NCBI GenBank assembly: GCA_937900135.1
Contig: CALCDJ010000049.1
Coordinates: 1 to 29,782 of the forward strand
DNA: 29,782 bases
Source: an uncultured Blautia sp.
Lineage (GTDB): Bacteria > Bacillota > Clostridia > Lachnospirales > Lachnospiraceae
Direction: 5' to 3'
A model generated the notes under the pieces. That model did no database searches and had not been told where the DNA came from. It worked only from the letters and a program-made list of their open reading frames with translations. The position numbers and the translations under genes are program-made. Of this stretch, positions 1 through 8,934 are shown in pieces (position 1 is the stretch's first letter; every line of letters starts with the position of its first letter).

Positions 1-77
1 AAAAAGGAATCTGAAAGCCTTGATTTTAGGGGGTTAAAGATTCCGAGAGATTATAACAAATATCAGGAGGAAAAAAG

Positions 78-923
78 ATGATTTTATTGGGAAGGAAACA
101 AACCTTGACGGTAGTCAAGAAAGTGGAATTCGGTATATATCTGGCAGAAGATAAAAATGCAGAGGCGAAGGATAGAGTGTTGCTTCCGGCGAAACAGGTT
201 CCAGAGGGAACCAAAGAGGGAGATACGCTGGAGGTCTTTATCTATAAGGATTCCAGTGACCGTCTCATTGCGACTACCAGAGAGCCGAAGCTGCAGGTGG
301 GAGAAGTGGGAGTGCTTCCTGTGCAGCAGGTGACCCGGATTGGCGCTTTTCTGGACTGGGGTCTGGAGAAGGATCTGCTTTTGCCGTATCATGAGCAGAC
401 ACTTAGGGTACGGGAAGGAGAGAACTGCCTTGTGGCATTATATGTGGATAAGAGCAGCCGTCTCTGTGCAACCATGAAGGTTTATCATTACCTCTCCAAA
501 CGGACACCCTATATTGTAGGAGATCAGGTAAAGGGCCGCGTATATGAAATCAGCGACCGTTTCGGTGTGTTTGTGGCAGTGGACGATAAGTATTCTGCGC
601 TGATTCCTGCAAGGGAGGCCAAGGGAAAGTATCGTCCGGGACAGATTCTGGATCTTCGTGTTACTGAAGTAAAGGAAGATGGAAAAATGAATGTAAGTGA
701 CCGCCAGAAGGCATACTTACAGATTGATGAGGATGCAAAGATGGTCATGGGCGTGATCGATGAGTTTGCGGGAGTCCTTCCTTTTGATGATAAGGTTTCT
801 CCGGAGGTAATCAAGAGAGAATTCGGACTCAGCAAAAATGCTTTTAAACGCGCGGTGGGCCATTTGCTGAAAGAGGGAAAAATCGAAATTAAAGAAAAAC
901 GGATTTATGCAATCCATAAATAA
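78..923 (+). CDS. cvfB: CvfB-like S1 RNA-binding protein
   Basis: This 281-residue protein resembles the CvfB/YitL family, RNA-binding regulators built from tandem S1-type beta-barrels followed by a winged helix. Visible S1-like units are roughly residues 5-65, 72-138 (contains TRIGAFLDWGLEKDLLLP) and 147-210 (contains GRVYEISDRFGVFVAV, ending NVSDRQ). The C-terminal part, about 225-281, has the helix-rich look of the family's winged helix (EFGLSKNAFKRAVGHLLKEG). The length matches the usual 280-300 residues. The start is ATG 78, preceded by a strong AGGAGG about 7 nt upstream. It lies 35 nt before dnaE on the same strand, so cotranscription is likely. In Staphylococcus the family affects virulence gene expression; here the role is inferred to be general RNA binding or post-transcriptional control. 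The family call is good, the function loose. Confidence 0.87.
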   Translation: MILLGRKQTLTVVKKVEFGIYLAEDKNAEAKDRVLLPAKQVPEGTKEGDTLEVFIYKDSSDRLIATTREPKLQVGEVGVLPVQQVTRIGAFLDWGLEKDLLLPYHEQTLRVREGENCLVALYVDKSSRLCATMKVYHYLSKRTPYIVGDQVKGRVYEISDRFGVFVAVDDKYSALIPAREAKGKYRPGQILDLRVTEVKEDGKMNVSDRQKAYLQIDEDAKMVMGVIDEFAGVLPFDDKVSPEVIKREFGLSKNAFKRAVGHLLKEGKIEIKEKRIYAIHK

Positions 924-958
924 AAACAAACAGGAAATGAAAGAACAGGAGAGAAGTC

Positions 959-3900
959 ATGGAGTTTACACACCTTCATGTTCATACAGAATACAGTCTG
1001 CTGGACGGTTCCAATAAAATAAAAGAATATGTGGCAAAAGTCAAAGAGCTTGGTATGGACAGCGCAGCCATTACAGATCATGGGGTTATGTACGGAGTGA
1101 TTGATTTTTATCGTGCGGCCAGAGAGGCCGGGATCAATCCCATCTTGGGCTGCGAGGTTTATGTGGCTCCAGGCTCCCGTTTTGATAAGGAAGTTGGAAG
1201 TGGAGAGAACCGTTATTATCATCTGGTGCTTCTTGCAGAGAATAATCAGGGTTACAGCAATCTGATGAAAATCGTTTCCAAAGGCTTTGTAGAAGGCTTT
1301 TATTATAAACCAAGGGTGGATCTTGCTCTTCTGGAGGAATATCATGAGGGAATCATTGCGTTAAGCGCCTGCCTGGCCGGTGAGGTTTCCCGGTATCTTT
1401 CAAGGGGAATGTACGAGGATGCCAAAGCGGCAGCTCTTCGTTATCAGGATATTTTTGGCAAAGGGAACTTCTTTCTGGAGCTTCAGGATCATGGCATTCC
1501 GGAACAGCAGATGGTGAATCAGCAGCTTCTTCGGATGCATCAGGAAACAGGAATCGATCTGGTTGCCACCAATGACGTGCATTATACAATGGCAGAGGAT
1601 GCAGAACCCCATGACATTCTTCTTTGCCTTCAGACAGGGAAAAAGCTGGCAGACAAAGACCGTATGCGGTATGAGGGCGGCCAGTATTATGTGAAGTCTC
1701 CAAAGGAAATGGAAATGCTGTTTCCTTATGCGAGAGAAGCGTTGGAAAATACCCATAAAATAGCAGAAAGATGTCATGTGGAAATCGAATTTGGAGTGAC
1801 CAAGCTTCCCAAATATGATGTTCCTGAGGGGTACACCTCCTGGGAATATCTGAATAAGCTTTGTTTTGAAGGACTTTCCCAACGATACCAGCCGGTAACA
1901 GAGGAACTTAGGGAGCGATTGAACTATGAGCTTTCTACCATCAAAAATATGGGGTATGTGGATTACTTTCTGATTGTATGGGATTTTATCAAGTATGCCA
2001 GAGATCATGACATTATGGTAGGGCCGGGGCGTGGTTCTGCAGCGGGAAGTCTGGTGGCTTACACCCTTGGAATTACCAAGCTGGACCCTATCAAATACGA
2101 TCTTCTGTTTGAACGTTTTCTGAATCCGGAACGAGTGTCCATGCCGGATATTGATATTGACTTCTGCTTTGAACGGAGACAGGAAGTCATTGATTACGTG
2201 GTACGTAAATACGGAAAAGACCGGGTGGTACAGATTGTAACCTTTGGTACGCTGGCAGCCCGTGGTGTGATTCGTGATGTGGGCCGTGTACTGGATATGC
2301 CTTATGCCCAGGTGGATGTAATCGCCAAAATGATTCCCCAGGAACTGAATATTACCATCAACAAAGCCCTGGATATGAATCCGGAGCTTCGTAAGGCTTA
2401 CGAGGAACAGGAAGACATTCATTATCTGATCGATGCGGCGAAACGTCTGGAGGGCCTGCCCCGTCATACTTCCATGCATGCGGCAGGGGTGGTGATCAGC
2501 CAGAAGGACGTAGATGAGTATGTACCTTTGTCAAGGGCGCAGGATGGTTCTATTACCACACAGTTTACCATGACCACTTTGGAAGAACTGGGACTTCTGA
2601 AAATGGATTTTCTGGGTCTTCGTACTCTGACCGTAATTCAGAATGCGGTTCGGCTTATTGAGCAGGATACCGGGGTTCATTTGGACATGGATCACATAGA
2701 TTACGATGACAAAAAGGTATTGGCTTCTCTGGGTACCGGACGTTCTGACGGCGTGTTCCAGCTGGAAAGTTCAGGAATGAAAAACTTTATGAAGGAATTG
2801 AAGCCTCAGAACTTTGAAGATATCATTGCAGGTATTTCTCTGTATCGCCCAGGTCCCATGGACTTTATTCCCCAGTATATCAGGGGAAAAAACCGTCCGG
2901 ATACCATTCATTATGACTGTCCGCAGCTGGAGTCGATCCTGGCGCCTACCTACGGATGTATTGTATATCAGGAACAGGTTATGCAGATTGTGCGGAAACT
3001 GGCAGGATATACCCTGGGACGAAGTGACCTGGTGCGTCGCGCCATGTCCAAGAAGAAAGCTTCTGTTATGGAAAAAGAACGGCAGAACTTTGTTTATGGA
3101 AATGAGGAGGAAGGGGTACCGGGATGTATTTCCAATGGAATCCCCGAAAAGACGGCGAATAAAATTTATGATGATATGATTGACTTCGCCAAATATGCTT
3201 TTAACAAGTCTCACGCAGCGGCTTACGCGGTGGTGGCATATCAGACCGCTTTTTTGAAATACTATTATCCTGTGGAGTTTATGGCTGCCCTGATGACATC
3301 TGTAATTGAAATGCCGAATAAGGTATCTGAATACATTCAGGTGTGCCGTCAGATGGGAATCCAGATTCTGCCGCCGGATGTGAATTGTGGCGAATACGGA
3401 TTTTCTGTGGATCATGGGGCTATCCGTTATGGCCTTTCTGCCATAAAGAGTGTGGGCCGCCCAGTCATTGAGGGACTGGTAAAAGAAAGAAAAGAAAAGG
3501 GAACGTATCGTTCTTTAAACGATTTTATTGAGAGACTTTCGGGAACTGTAAATAAGCGGGCCATTGAAAACTTTATCAAATCAGGCGCTCTGGATTGTCT
3601 GGATGGAAACCGGAGACAGAAAATGCTCATTTATGCGCAGATTACAGACAGTGTGAATCAGGAGAAGAAGCACAGTCTGGCAGGGCAGATGAGTCTGTTT
3701 GACCTGGTGAGTGAGGAAGAGAAAAAAGAGTTTGAGATTCGTATGCCGGAAGTACCGGAATATGATAAGGAAATGGTGCTGGCTTTTGAAAAAGAGGTTC
3801 TTGGCATTTATCTGAGCGGGCATCCTCTGGAACGTTATCGTTCCATGATGGAAAAAACCATTTCTGCAAAAACGACAGACTTTCAGCAGGATGAAGAAAC

Positions 3901-4426
3901 AGGAATTCCCCATGTTTATGACGGACAGAAGGTAATCGTGGGAGGAATGATTACAGAACGTACCATTAAATACACCAAGCAGAACAAAATCATGGCCTTT
4001 CTGACCATAGAGGATCTGGTGGGAACTGTGGAAATCGTGGTATTTCCAAGGGATTATGAGAAATGGCAGACCAAACTTGAAGAAGATGCCAGAGTGTTCA
4101 TTCAAGGAAGGGTAGCTGCTGAGGATGACAAGGCCAGCAAGCTGATCCTGGAAAAGGTTTGCGCTTTTGAGGATATTCCCAGGGAATTGTGGATACAGTT
4201 TAAAGATAAGGAAGAATACAGCAAAAAAGAGCAGGAACTCCTTCGCGACCTTTTAAGGGTTCCAGGTAAAGATGCAGTAGTAATCTATTTAAGGGACGTA
4301 AAAGCCATGAAAAAACTTCCTGCAGGGTATCATGTGGGAATTTCGGATATCATGTTGGAGGAATTTCAGAAGAAATATGGTGTATCTAACGTCAAAGTGA
4401 CGGAAAGAGCAAGGAACAGCCTGTAA
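959..4426 (+). CDS. dnaE: DNA polymerase III alpha subunit
   Basis: The 1155-residue product is the catalytic alpha subunit of the replicative polymerase (C-family), DnaE1 type. The N-terminal PHP domain begins with HLHVHTEYSLLDGS at residues 5-18. The polymerase core shows GPGRGSAAGS around 355 and the acidic motif PDIDIDF with D397, D399 and D401; the third catalytic aspartate is D550 in KMDFLGL. A helix-hairpin-helix region follows, then a C-terminal OB fold (about 985-1070, with VIVGGMITERTIKYTKQ). Length is normal, and no intein or frameshift is seen. It is not PolC: there is no embedded 3'-5' exonuclease domain and the order PHP-palm-OB is that of DnaE. The start ATG 959 follows AGGAGAG at 947-953. 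It lies between cvfB and pfkA; a dnaE-pfkA neighbourhood is common in clostridia. Confidence 0.97.
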   Translation: MEFTHLHVHTEYSLLDGSNKIKEYVAKVKELGMDSAAITDHGVMYGVIDFYRAAREAGINPILGCEVYVAPGSRFDKEVGSGENRYYHLVLLAENNQGYSNLMKIVSKGFVEGFYYKPRVDLALLEEYHEGIIALSACLAGEVSRYLSRGMYEDAKAAALRYQDIFGKGNFFLELQDHGIPEQQMVNQQLLRMHQETGIDLVATNDVHYTMAEDAEPHDILLCLQTGKKLADKDRMRYEGGQYYVKSPKEMEMLFPYAREALENTHKIAERCHVEIEFGVTKLPKYDVPEGYTSWEYLNKLCFEGLSQRYQPVTEELRERLNYELSTIKNMGYVDYFLIVWDFIKYARDHDIMVGPGRGSAAGSLVAYTLGITKLDPIKYDLLFERFLNPERVSMPDIDIDFCFERRQEVIDYVVRKYGKDRVVQIVTFGTLAARGVIRDVGRVLDMPYAQVDVIAKMIPQELNITINKALDMNPELRKAYEEQEDIHYLIDAAKRLEGLPRHTSMHAAGVVISQKDVDEYVPLSRAQDGSITTQFTMTTLEELGLLKMDFLGLRTLTVIQNAVRLIEQDTGVHLDMDHIDYDDKKVLASLGTGRSDGVFQLESSGMKNFMKELKPQNFEDIIAGISLYRPGPMDFIPQYIRGKNRPDTIHYDCPQLESILAPTYGCIVYQEQVMQIVRKLAGYTLGRSDLVRRAMSKKKASVMEKERQNFVYGNEEEGVPGCISNGIPEKTANKIYDDMIDFAKYAFNKSHAAAYAVVAYQTAFLKYYYPVEFMAALMTSVIEMPNKVSEYIQVCRQMGIQILPPDVNCGEYGFSVDHGAIRYGLSAIKSVGRPVIEGLVKERKEKGTYRSLNDFIERLSGTVNKRAIENFIKSGALDCLDGNRRQKMLIYAQITDSVNQEKKHSLAGQMSLFDLVSEEEKKEFEIRMPEVPEYDKEMVLAFEKEVLGIYLSGHPLERYRSMMEKTISAKTTDFQQDEETGIPHVYDGQKVIVGGMITERTIKYTKQNKIMAFLTIEDLVGTVEIVVFPRDYEKWQTKLEEDARVFIQGRVAAEDDKASKLILEKVCAFEDIPRELWIQFKDKEEYSKKEQELLRDLLRVPGKDAVVIYLRDVKAMKKLPAGYHVGISDIMLEEFQKKYGVSNVKVTERARNSL

Positions 4427-4440
4427 CAAATTGCTGTTTT
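4415..4440 (+). terminator. weak hairpin at the end of dnaE
   Basis: AACAGC (4415-4420) can pair with GCTGTT (4433-4438) across a 12-nt loop, followed by a short T run. The stem covers the dnaE stop codon and is only 6 bp, so this is a weak candidate terminator at best. Confidence 0.25.
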
Positions 4441-4445
4441 GAGTA

Positions 4446-4472
4446 TTGAAAAACTTTCAAAAATGCTATAAA
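4446..4472 (+). promoter_or_regulatory. candidate promoter of pfkA and the downstream operon
   Basis: TTGAAA (4446-4451) and an extended -10, TGC then TATAAA (TATAAA at 4467-4472), lie upstream of pfkA with a 15-nt spacer. The short spacer is partly offset by the TGn extension. A second possible -10, TATAAC at 4474-4479, has too long a spacing. A leader of roughly 115 nt would result. Confidence 0.55.
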
Positions 4473-4594
4473 CTATAACCGAATATGTATAGAAGAAAAT
4501 GGCTGTCAGTTATCTTTTTACTGGCTGTCCAAACAGAGCAACAGATTTATGTCAGGCAGAGACCGGACATACTCTGAAGATGGAGGAAAAAAAT

Positions 4595-5623
4595 ATGACA
4601 GAAAAGAAGATAAAAACCATTGGTGTTTTAACTAGTGGTGGAGACGCACCTGGAATGAATGCCGCCATCCGCGCCGTGGTCAGAAGAGGTTTGAGCAGTG
4701 GTTTGAATGTAAAAGGTATTTACAAGGGTTACAACGGACTTTTGAACGAAGAGATCATTGATATGACTGCCAGAGACGTGTCTGACACGATCGAAAGAGG
4801 CGGTACCATTCTTTATACAGCCCGTTGTTCAGAATTCCGTACACCGGAAGGACAGCAGCGAGGAGCTGAGGTATGTAAGAAGCATGGAATTGAAGGTCTG
4901 GTAGTAATTGGTGGAGACGGTTCCTTTGCAGGCGCACAGAAACTGGCGAACCTGGGAATCAACACCATTGGTGTTCCTGGAACTATTGACCTGGATATTG
5001 CATGTACAGAATATACCATTGGTTTTGATACAGCAGTTAACACTGCTATGGAAGCAATTGACAAGGTTCGTGATACATCCACTTCTCATGAGCGCTGCAG
5101 CATCATCGAGGTTATGGGACGTAATGCCGGTTATCTGGCGCTGTGGTGTGGTATTGCCAACGGAGCGGAGGACGTACTTCTTCCGGAAAAATATGATTAC
5201 GATGAACAGAAGATTATCAACAATATCATTGCTAACCGTAAATTGGGCAAGAAGCATCATATTATTATCAATGCAGAAGGCATCGGACATTCTGAGGCAA
5301 TGGCGAAACGAATCGAAGCTGCCACTGGTATTGAGACTCGTGCAACTATTCTTGGTCACATGCAGCGAGGAGGAAGTCCTACCTGTAAGGACCGTGTATA
5401 TGCATCTATGATGGGTGCAATGGCAGTGGATCTTCTTGTTCAGGGAAAGAGCTGCCGTGTAGTAGGATACCGTCACGGAGAATATGTGGATTTCGATATC
5501 AACGAAGCGCTGGCTATGAAGAAAAACGTATCAGAATACCAGTGGGAGATATGTAATTCTCTTTCTCATAATTATGACAAGAATGGAAGACCGGCTAAAA
5601 ATAATGAAATCATTAAAAAGTAA
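4595..5623 (+). CDS. pfkA: ATP-dependent 6-phosphofructokinase
   Basis: The 342-residue enzyme phosphorylates fructose 6-phosphate to fructose 1,6-bisphosphate in glycolysis. Residues 11-30 hold the nucleotide-binding start (VLTSGGDAPGMNAAIRA). GGDGS at 106-110 has glycine at the position that favours ATP over pyrophosphate. The catalytic segment reads GTIDLD (129-134), keeping the catalytic aspartate D132, but has leucine where the classical bacterial motif has asparagine (GTIDND). MGRNAG follows near 174-179. Start choice: the reading frame is open back to 4499, but ATG 4595 has GGAGG at 4582-4586, aligns with family N-termini and gives the usual length (319-360). Its 3' end overlaps the presumed start of ktrB, suggesting translational coupling. 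Confidence 0.95.
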   Translation: MTEKKIKTIGVLTSGGDAPGMNAAIRAVVRRGLSSGLNVKGIYKGYNGLLNEEIIDMTARDVSDTIERGGTILYTARCSEFRTPEGQQRGAEVCKKHGIEGLVVIGGDGSFAGAQKLANLGINTIGVPGTIDLDIACTEYTIGFDTAVNTAMEAIDKVRDTSTSHERCSIIEVMGRNAGYLALWCGIANGAEDVLLPEKYDYDEQKIINNIIANRKLGKKHHIIINAEGIGHSEAMAKRIEAATGIETRATILGHMQRGGSPTCKDRVYASMMGAMAVDLLVQGKSCRVVGYRHGEYVDFDINEALAMKKNVSEYQWEICNSLSHNYDKNGRPAKNNEIIKK

Positions 5624-7001
5624 AATTATTTACTGTCTTCATAAAATGAATACGTCACAGATAATTACCCTCGGTTTTGCGGGGGTGATTTTTCTAGGCG
5701 GAATTATTCTCTGGATGCCGTTTTGTACGGTTCCGGGAGAAAGAACCAGCTTTACAGATGCCATGTTTACGGCGACTACCTGTATTTGTGTTACCGGTTT
5801 GGTGACGGTGGTGACAGCCGCTCATTGGACGATTATTGGCAAGATTGTGATTTTGCTGCTGATCCAGATTGGAGGAATCGGAGTAATTACCCTTACCAGT
5901 CTGGTATTTATCAGTTTTCACAGACGGATTTCGCTACGAAATCGAAGGATGATCCAGGAATCTTATAATCTGGACCATATGTCTGGAATGGTGAAGCTGG
6001 TGCGTAAGGTTATTCTTTGCGTAGTGGGCGCAGAGGCTTTGGGTGCAGTTTTTTATTCTTTTTGCTTTGTTCCGGAATTCGGGTTATGGAAGGGACTGGC
6101 GCAGTCTGTCTTTACTTCAATTTCTGCATTTTGTAATGCAGGTGTGGATATCCTGGGAGAAACCAGCCTGGCAGCCTATGTGGATCATCCGCTGGTGAAT
6201 ATCACCACCATGGTTCTGATTATTATGGCTGGACTTGGATTTGTGGTATGGTGGGACATAGCAGAAAATTTGAAAAAAGTATTTTCAAAAAAACTTTCTC
6301 CGGGAAGACTTTTTAAGAGCCTGCGTCTTCACAGTAAGCTGGTGCTGGTAACAACTGCAGCGCTGGTACTGGGAGGTACGCTTTTGATTTTTCTGTTTGA
6401 ATATAACAATCCGAAGACAATGGCAGACATGCCTGTGGGAACGAAGGTGATGGCGTCTGCGTTTCAGTCAGTGACTACAAGAACTGCAGGCTTTTTTACC
6501 ATTGATCAGTCGCTGTTTTCCAATGCAACGCTGATTCTCTGTCTGTTTCTGATGTTTATCGGTGGTTCTCCCATGGGAACCGCAGGCGGTGTAAAAACCA
6601 CCTCTCTGGCGCTTATGGTTCTTACCATAACAGCTAATCTTCGGGGAAAAAGAGATGTGGAATCCCATAACAGAAAGATTAAGGAGAATTATCTTCGTTC
6701 TACGGTTGTGGTGACAGGAATTGGATTTATGGTGCTACTTCTTATGACCCTGCTTCTGGCGACAGCGATGCCCAAGGTGCCGGTGGAGGACGTGATGTAT
6801 GAGACAACCTCTGCCATTGCAACTGTGGGACTGAGCAGAGGGCTTACGCCGTCTCTGAATCTGGCAGGAAAATGGATCATCATTCTGACTATGTATCTGG
6901 GAAGAATTGGTCCGATTACACTGGGAACGGCAGTGGTCTTAAAGAGTCAGAAACGTCCGGAGAACACCCATCTTGCAGAAGAAGATATTATGATTGGTTA
7001 A
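5604..7001 (+). CDS. ktrB: KtrB/TrkH-family potassium transporter subunit
   Basis: This very hydrophobic protein of about 465 residues is the membrane subunit of a Ktr/Trk potassium uptake system. The four pore-loop repeats with selectivity-filter glycines are visible: VTGL at 63-66, CNAG at 177-180, TRTAGF at 292-297 and ATVGLS at 406-411. The internal GGSPMGTAGGVKTT near 320-333 is typical of KtrB. The N-terminus is uncertain: ATG codons at 5574, 5583, 5604 and 5646 are in frame, and none has a strong ribosome binding site. I chose 5604 because it gives a normal cytoplasmic N-terminus and overlaps the pfkA stop by 20 nt, which fits reinitiation. The regulatory partner KtrA follows 31 nt downstream. 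In KtrAB systems the KtrA ring binds nucleotides and gates this channel-like subunit. Confidence 0.93.
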   Translation: MKSLKSKIIYCLHKMNTSQIITLGFAGVIFLGGIILWMPFCTVPGERTSFTDAMFTATTCICVTGLVTVVTAAHWTIIGKIVILLLIQIGGIGVITLTSLVFISFHRRISLRNRRMIQESYNLDHMSGMVKLVRKVILCVVGAEALGAVFYSFCFVPEFGLWKGLAQSVFTSISAFCNAGVDILGETSLAAYVDHPLVNITTMVLIIMAGLGFVVWWDIAENLKKVFSKKLSPGRLFKSLRLHSKLVLVTTAALVLGGTLLIFLFEYNNPKTMADMPVGTKVMASAFQSVTTRTAGFFTIDQSLFSNATLILCLFLMFIGGSPMGTAGGVKTTSLALMVLTITANLRGKRDVESHNRKIKENYLRSTVVVTGIGFMVLLLMTLLLATAMPKVPVEDVMYETTSAIATVGLSRGLTPSLNLAGKWIIILTMYLGRIGPITLGTAVVLKSQKRPENTHLAEEDIMIG

Positions 7002-7032
7002 ATAAAGAAGCATGTATGACATGGAGGAATGT

Positions 7033-7686
7033 ATGAAAGATAAATCCTTTGCCGTGATCGGTCTTGGACAGTTTGGAATGACTCTGGCTTTGACCTTGGC
7101 GGAATCAAACTTTGATGTGTTGGCGATTGATGTAAGGGAAGAAAATGTACAGGAAATTGCAGAAAAGGTTGCTTATGCGGTACGCGCAGACGTGCGGGAG
7201 CCAGATGTTCTGAAGTCTCTTGGAGTACAGAATGTGGATGTGGCTGTGATTGCAATTTCCGAAAATATGGAGGCCAGCATTACAGCTACCATGCAGGCTA
7301 AGGAGTTAGGTGTTCCTTTTGTGATGGCGAAAGCGATCAATGGGCTTCATGGCAGAATCCTGGATAAGATTGGCGCAGACGAGGTAATCTATCCGGAACA
7401 GTCCATGGGACTTCGTGTGGCTAAGAATCTGATGTCCAGTGGTTTTGTAGATGTTTTTGAACTTTCCTCTGATTTCAGTATGGCGGAGTTTCTGATTCCA
7501 GATACCTGGGTGGGAAAAAGCCTTTCTGAGCTTGCCATCCGGGAAAAATATAAAGTAAATATTATTGGAATTATGGTAGGAGAGGATGTGCAGGTGGAAT
7601 TGAATCCAGATGCTCCTCTCCCGGCAGATTCCACACTGATCGCCATTGGAAAAAACAAATATCTTAACAGAGTTTCCGAGAGTTGA
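7033..7686 (+). CDS. ktrA: KtrA/TrkA-family potassium uptake regulator
   Basis: The 217-residue cytosolic protein has an N-terminal RCK/Rossmann domain with the dinucleotide motif GLGQFG at 10-15 and an acidic residue (D32/D34 region, LAIDVRE) at the end of the second strand. A C-terminal RCK_C (TrkA_C) domain spans about 135-215 (FELSSDFSMAEFLIP onward). It is expected to form a ring that binds ATP/ADP or NAD(H) and possibly c-di-AMP, and to gate the adjacent KtrB. ATG 7033 is preferred over the in-frame ATG 7012 because GGAGGA at 7023-7028 sits 4-5 nt before it, and the family starts directly with the Rossmann strand (KSFAVIGLGQFG). The gene order ktrB-ktrA within a glycolysis-led operon is seen directly. 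Confidence 0.94.
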   Translation: MKDKSFAVIGLGQFGMTLALTLAESNFDVLAIDVREENVQEIAEKVAYAVRADVREPDVLKSLGVQNVDVAVIAISENMEASITATMQAKELGVPFVMAKAINGLHGRILDKIGADEVIYPEQSMGLRVAKNLMSSGFVDVFELSSDFSMAEFLIPDTWVGKSLSELAIREKYKVNIIGIMVGEDVQVELNPDAPLPADSTLIAIGKNKYLNRVSES

Positions 7687-7696
7687 GGATGAGCCT

Positions 7697-8470
7697 ATGA
7701 TAACCAGTGCAAATAACGGACAAATAAAAAAAATAATACAGTTGAACCAGAAGACAAAAGCCCGAAGAGAACAAGGGCTTTTTGTTGCTGAAGGGAAAAA
7801 GATGTTTTGGGAAGCCCCCAAGGACTGGATTGAAAAGGTATATGTGTCGGAGAACCTTCAGTCGGAGGCAGAGCTTATGGAACAGGTTCAAAGGCTTCCT
7901 CACGAAATTGTGTCGGATTCCGTGTTCCGGCAGATGAGCGATACTCAGACACCTCAGGGAATCCTTACTCTGCTGAAAAAACCCTCCTATCAGCTGGAGG
8001 ATCTCTTAGAAGGAGAACATCCCCTTCTCATGGTTCTGGAGGATCTTCAGGACCCGGGAAATGCCGGAACCATTCTTAGGACAGGAGAAGGAGCTGGCAT
8101 AAGCGGTGCCATATTGACAAAAACCAGTGTGGATATTACCAATCCAAAAGTAATTCGTTCCACTATGGGATCAATTTACAGAATGCCTTTCGTATACGTG
8201 GAAAATGTGTTATTATTAAAGGACAAATTCAGAGAAAAACACATTCGCTCTTACGCGGCTCATTTGAAGGGTAAAAGTAATTACGACGGAGAATCCTATA
8301 CTGGCGGAACTGCGTTTTTTATCGGAAATGAAGGAAATGGACTGACAGAGGAAGCGGCAGAAGCAGCAGACTGTCTGATCCGGATCCCCATGTGCGGGCA
8401 GGTGGAATCTTTGAATGCTGCAATGGCAGCAGGAATACTCATGTATGAGGCGGCACGTCAACGTAGGTAA
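7697..8470 (+). CDS. TrmH/SpoU-family RNA 2'-O-methyltransferase
   Basis: The 257-residue protein is a SpoU-type (SPOUT, trefoil-knot) methyltransferase that would transfer a methyl group from SAM to a ribose 2'-OH in rRNA or tRNA. An N-terminal substrate-binding domain (about 1-100) begins ITSANNGQIKKIIQLNQK, typical of the TrmH-like rRNA enzymes. The three SPOUT motifs are visible: DLQDPGNAGTILRTGEG near 115-131, FFIGNEGNGL near 208, and IPMCGQVESLNAAMAAGI near 231-248. ATG 7697 is chosen because GAGG at 7685-7688 lies 8 nt upstream; the longer frame back to 7646 would overlap ktrA without need. The exact target nucleotide cannot be decided from the sequence (RlmB- or AviRb/TsnR-like). It is part of the pfkA-dusB gene run. 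Confidence 0.9.
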   Translation: MITSANNGQIKKIIQLNQKTKARREQGLFVAEGKKMFWEAPKDWIEKVYVSENLQSEAELMEQVQRLPHEIVSDSVFRQMSDTQTPQGILTLLKKPSYQLEDLLEGEHPLLMVLEDLQDPGNAGTILRTGEGAGISGAILTKTSVDITNPKVIRSTMGSIYRMPFVYVENVLLLKDKFREKHIRSYAAHLKGKSNYDGESYTGGTAFFIGNEGNGLTEEAAEAADCLIRIPMCGQVESLNAAMAAGILMYEAARQRR

Positions 8471-8493
8471 CAACCCAGAAGGGAGGGAGTGTT

Positions 8494-8931
8494 ATGGAAC
8501 CAATTATCTGGCTGATTATTCTTGCTGTACTTCTTGCAATTGAAGCGCTGACAGCAGGGCTGACCACAATCTGGTTTGCCGGAGGTGCACTGATATCAGC
8601 AATCGCTTCGTACTTCGGAGCAAGTATTATCGTGCAGCTGGTTCTGTTTCTTGCCGTATCACTGATCCTGCTTTTTTTTACCAGGCCTCTTGCAATTCGA
8701 TATATGAATCAGGGTGTGGAAAAAACAAATGTAAACAGTCTCATCGGAAAGAAAGCGGTGGTGCTGCAGGAAGTGAATGATCTTGCGCAGACAGGACTGG
8801 TAAGGATCAATGATATTGAATGGATGGCGCGGGCAGAGCAGGAGAATCTTACGATTCCCAAAGATGCTGTGGTGATTGTCCGCAAGGTACAGGGAGTAAA
8901 ACTCATCGTAGAAGAGGTTAAGGAGGACTAG
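8494..8931 (+). CDS. NfeD-like membrane protein
   Basis: The 145-residue protein has two or three N-terminal membrane segments (about 4-24, 28-46 and 48-66; hydrophobic with LAIEALTAG and FAGGALISAIASYFG). A soluble C-terminal OB-fold follows (about 80-143; SLIGKKAVVLQEVNDL ... LVRINDIEWMAR). This is the short NfeD1b architecture without the ClpP-like protease domain. NfeD proteins are characteristically paired with SPFH/flotillin-like proteins in lipid microdomains, and an SPFH gene follows after 3 nt, which supports the call. Ribosome binding site GGAGGG lies just before ATG 8494. Its exact role (membrane organisation, quality control) is inferred from the family. Confidence 0.87.
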   Translation: MEPIIWLIILAVLLAIEALTAGLTTIWFAGGALISAIASYFGASIIVQLVLFLAVSLILLFFTRPLAIRYMNQGVEKTNVNSLIGKKAVVLQEVNDLAQTGLVRINDIEWMARAEQENLTIPKDAVVIVRKVQGVKLIVEEVKED

Positions 8932-8934
8932 TTT

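Noticed and set aside
20..57. TTGATT and TATAAC as a promoter for the cvfB-like gene
   Set aside because: The spacer would be 26 nt, too long for sigma-A; a real promoter may lie before the window.
1400..2479. Long minus-strand reading frame of 359 codons inside dnaE
   Set aside because: It lies wholly opposite the conserved DnaE polymerase core, has no ribosome binding site and translates to a composition typical of an antisense shadow.
4499..4594. Upstream extension of pfkA by 32 residues
   Set aside because: No ribosome binding site at 4499, the extension is not family-like, and GGAGG precedes ATG 4595.
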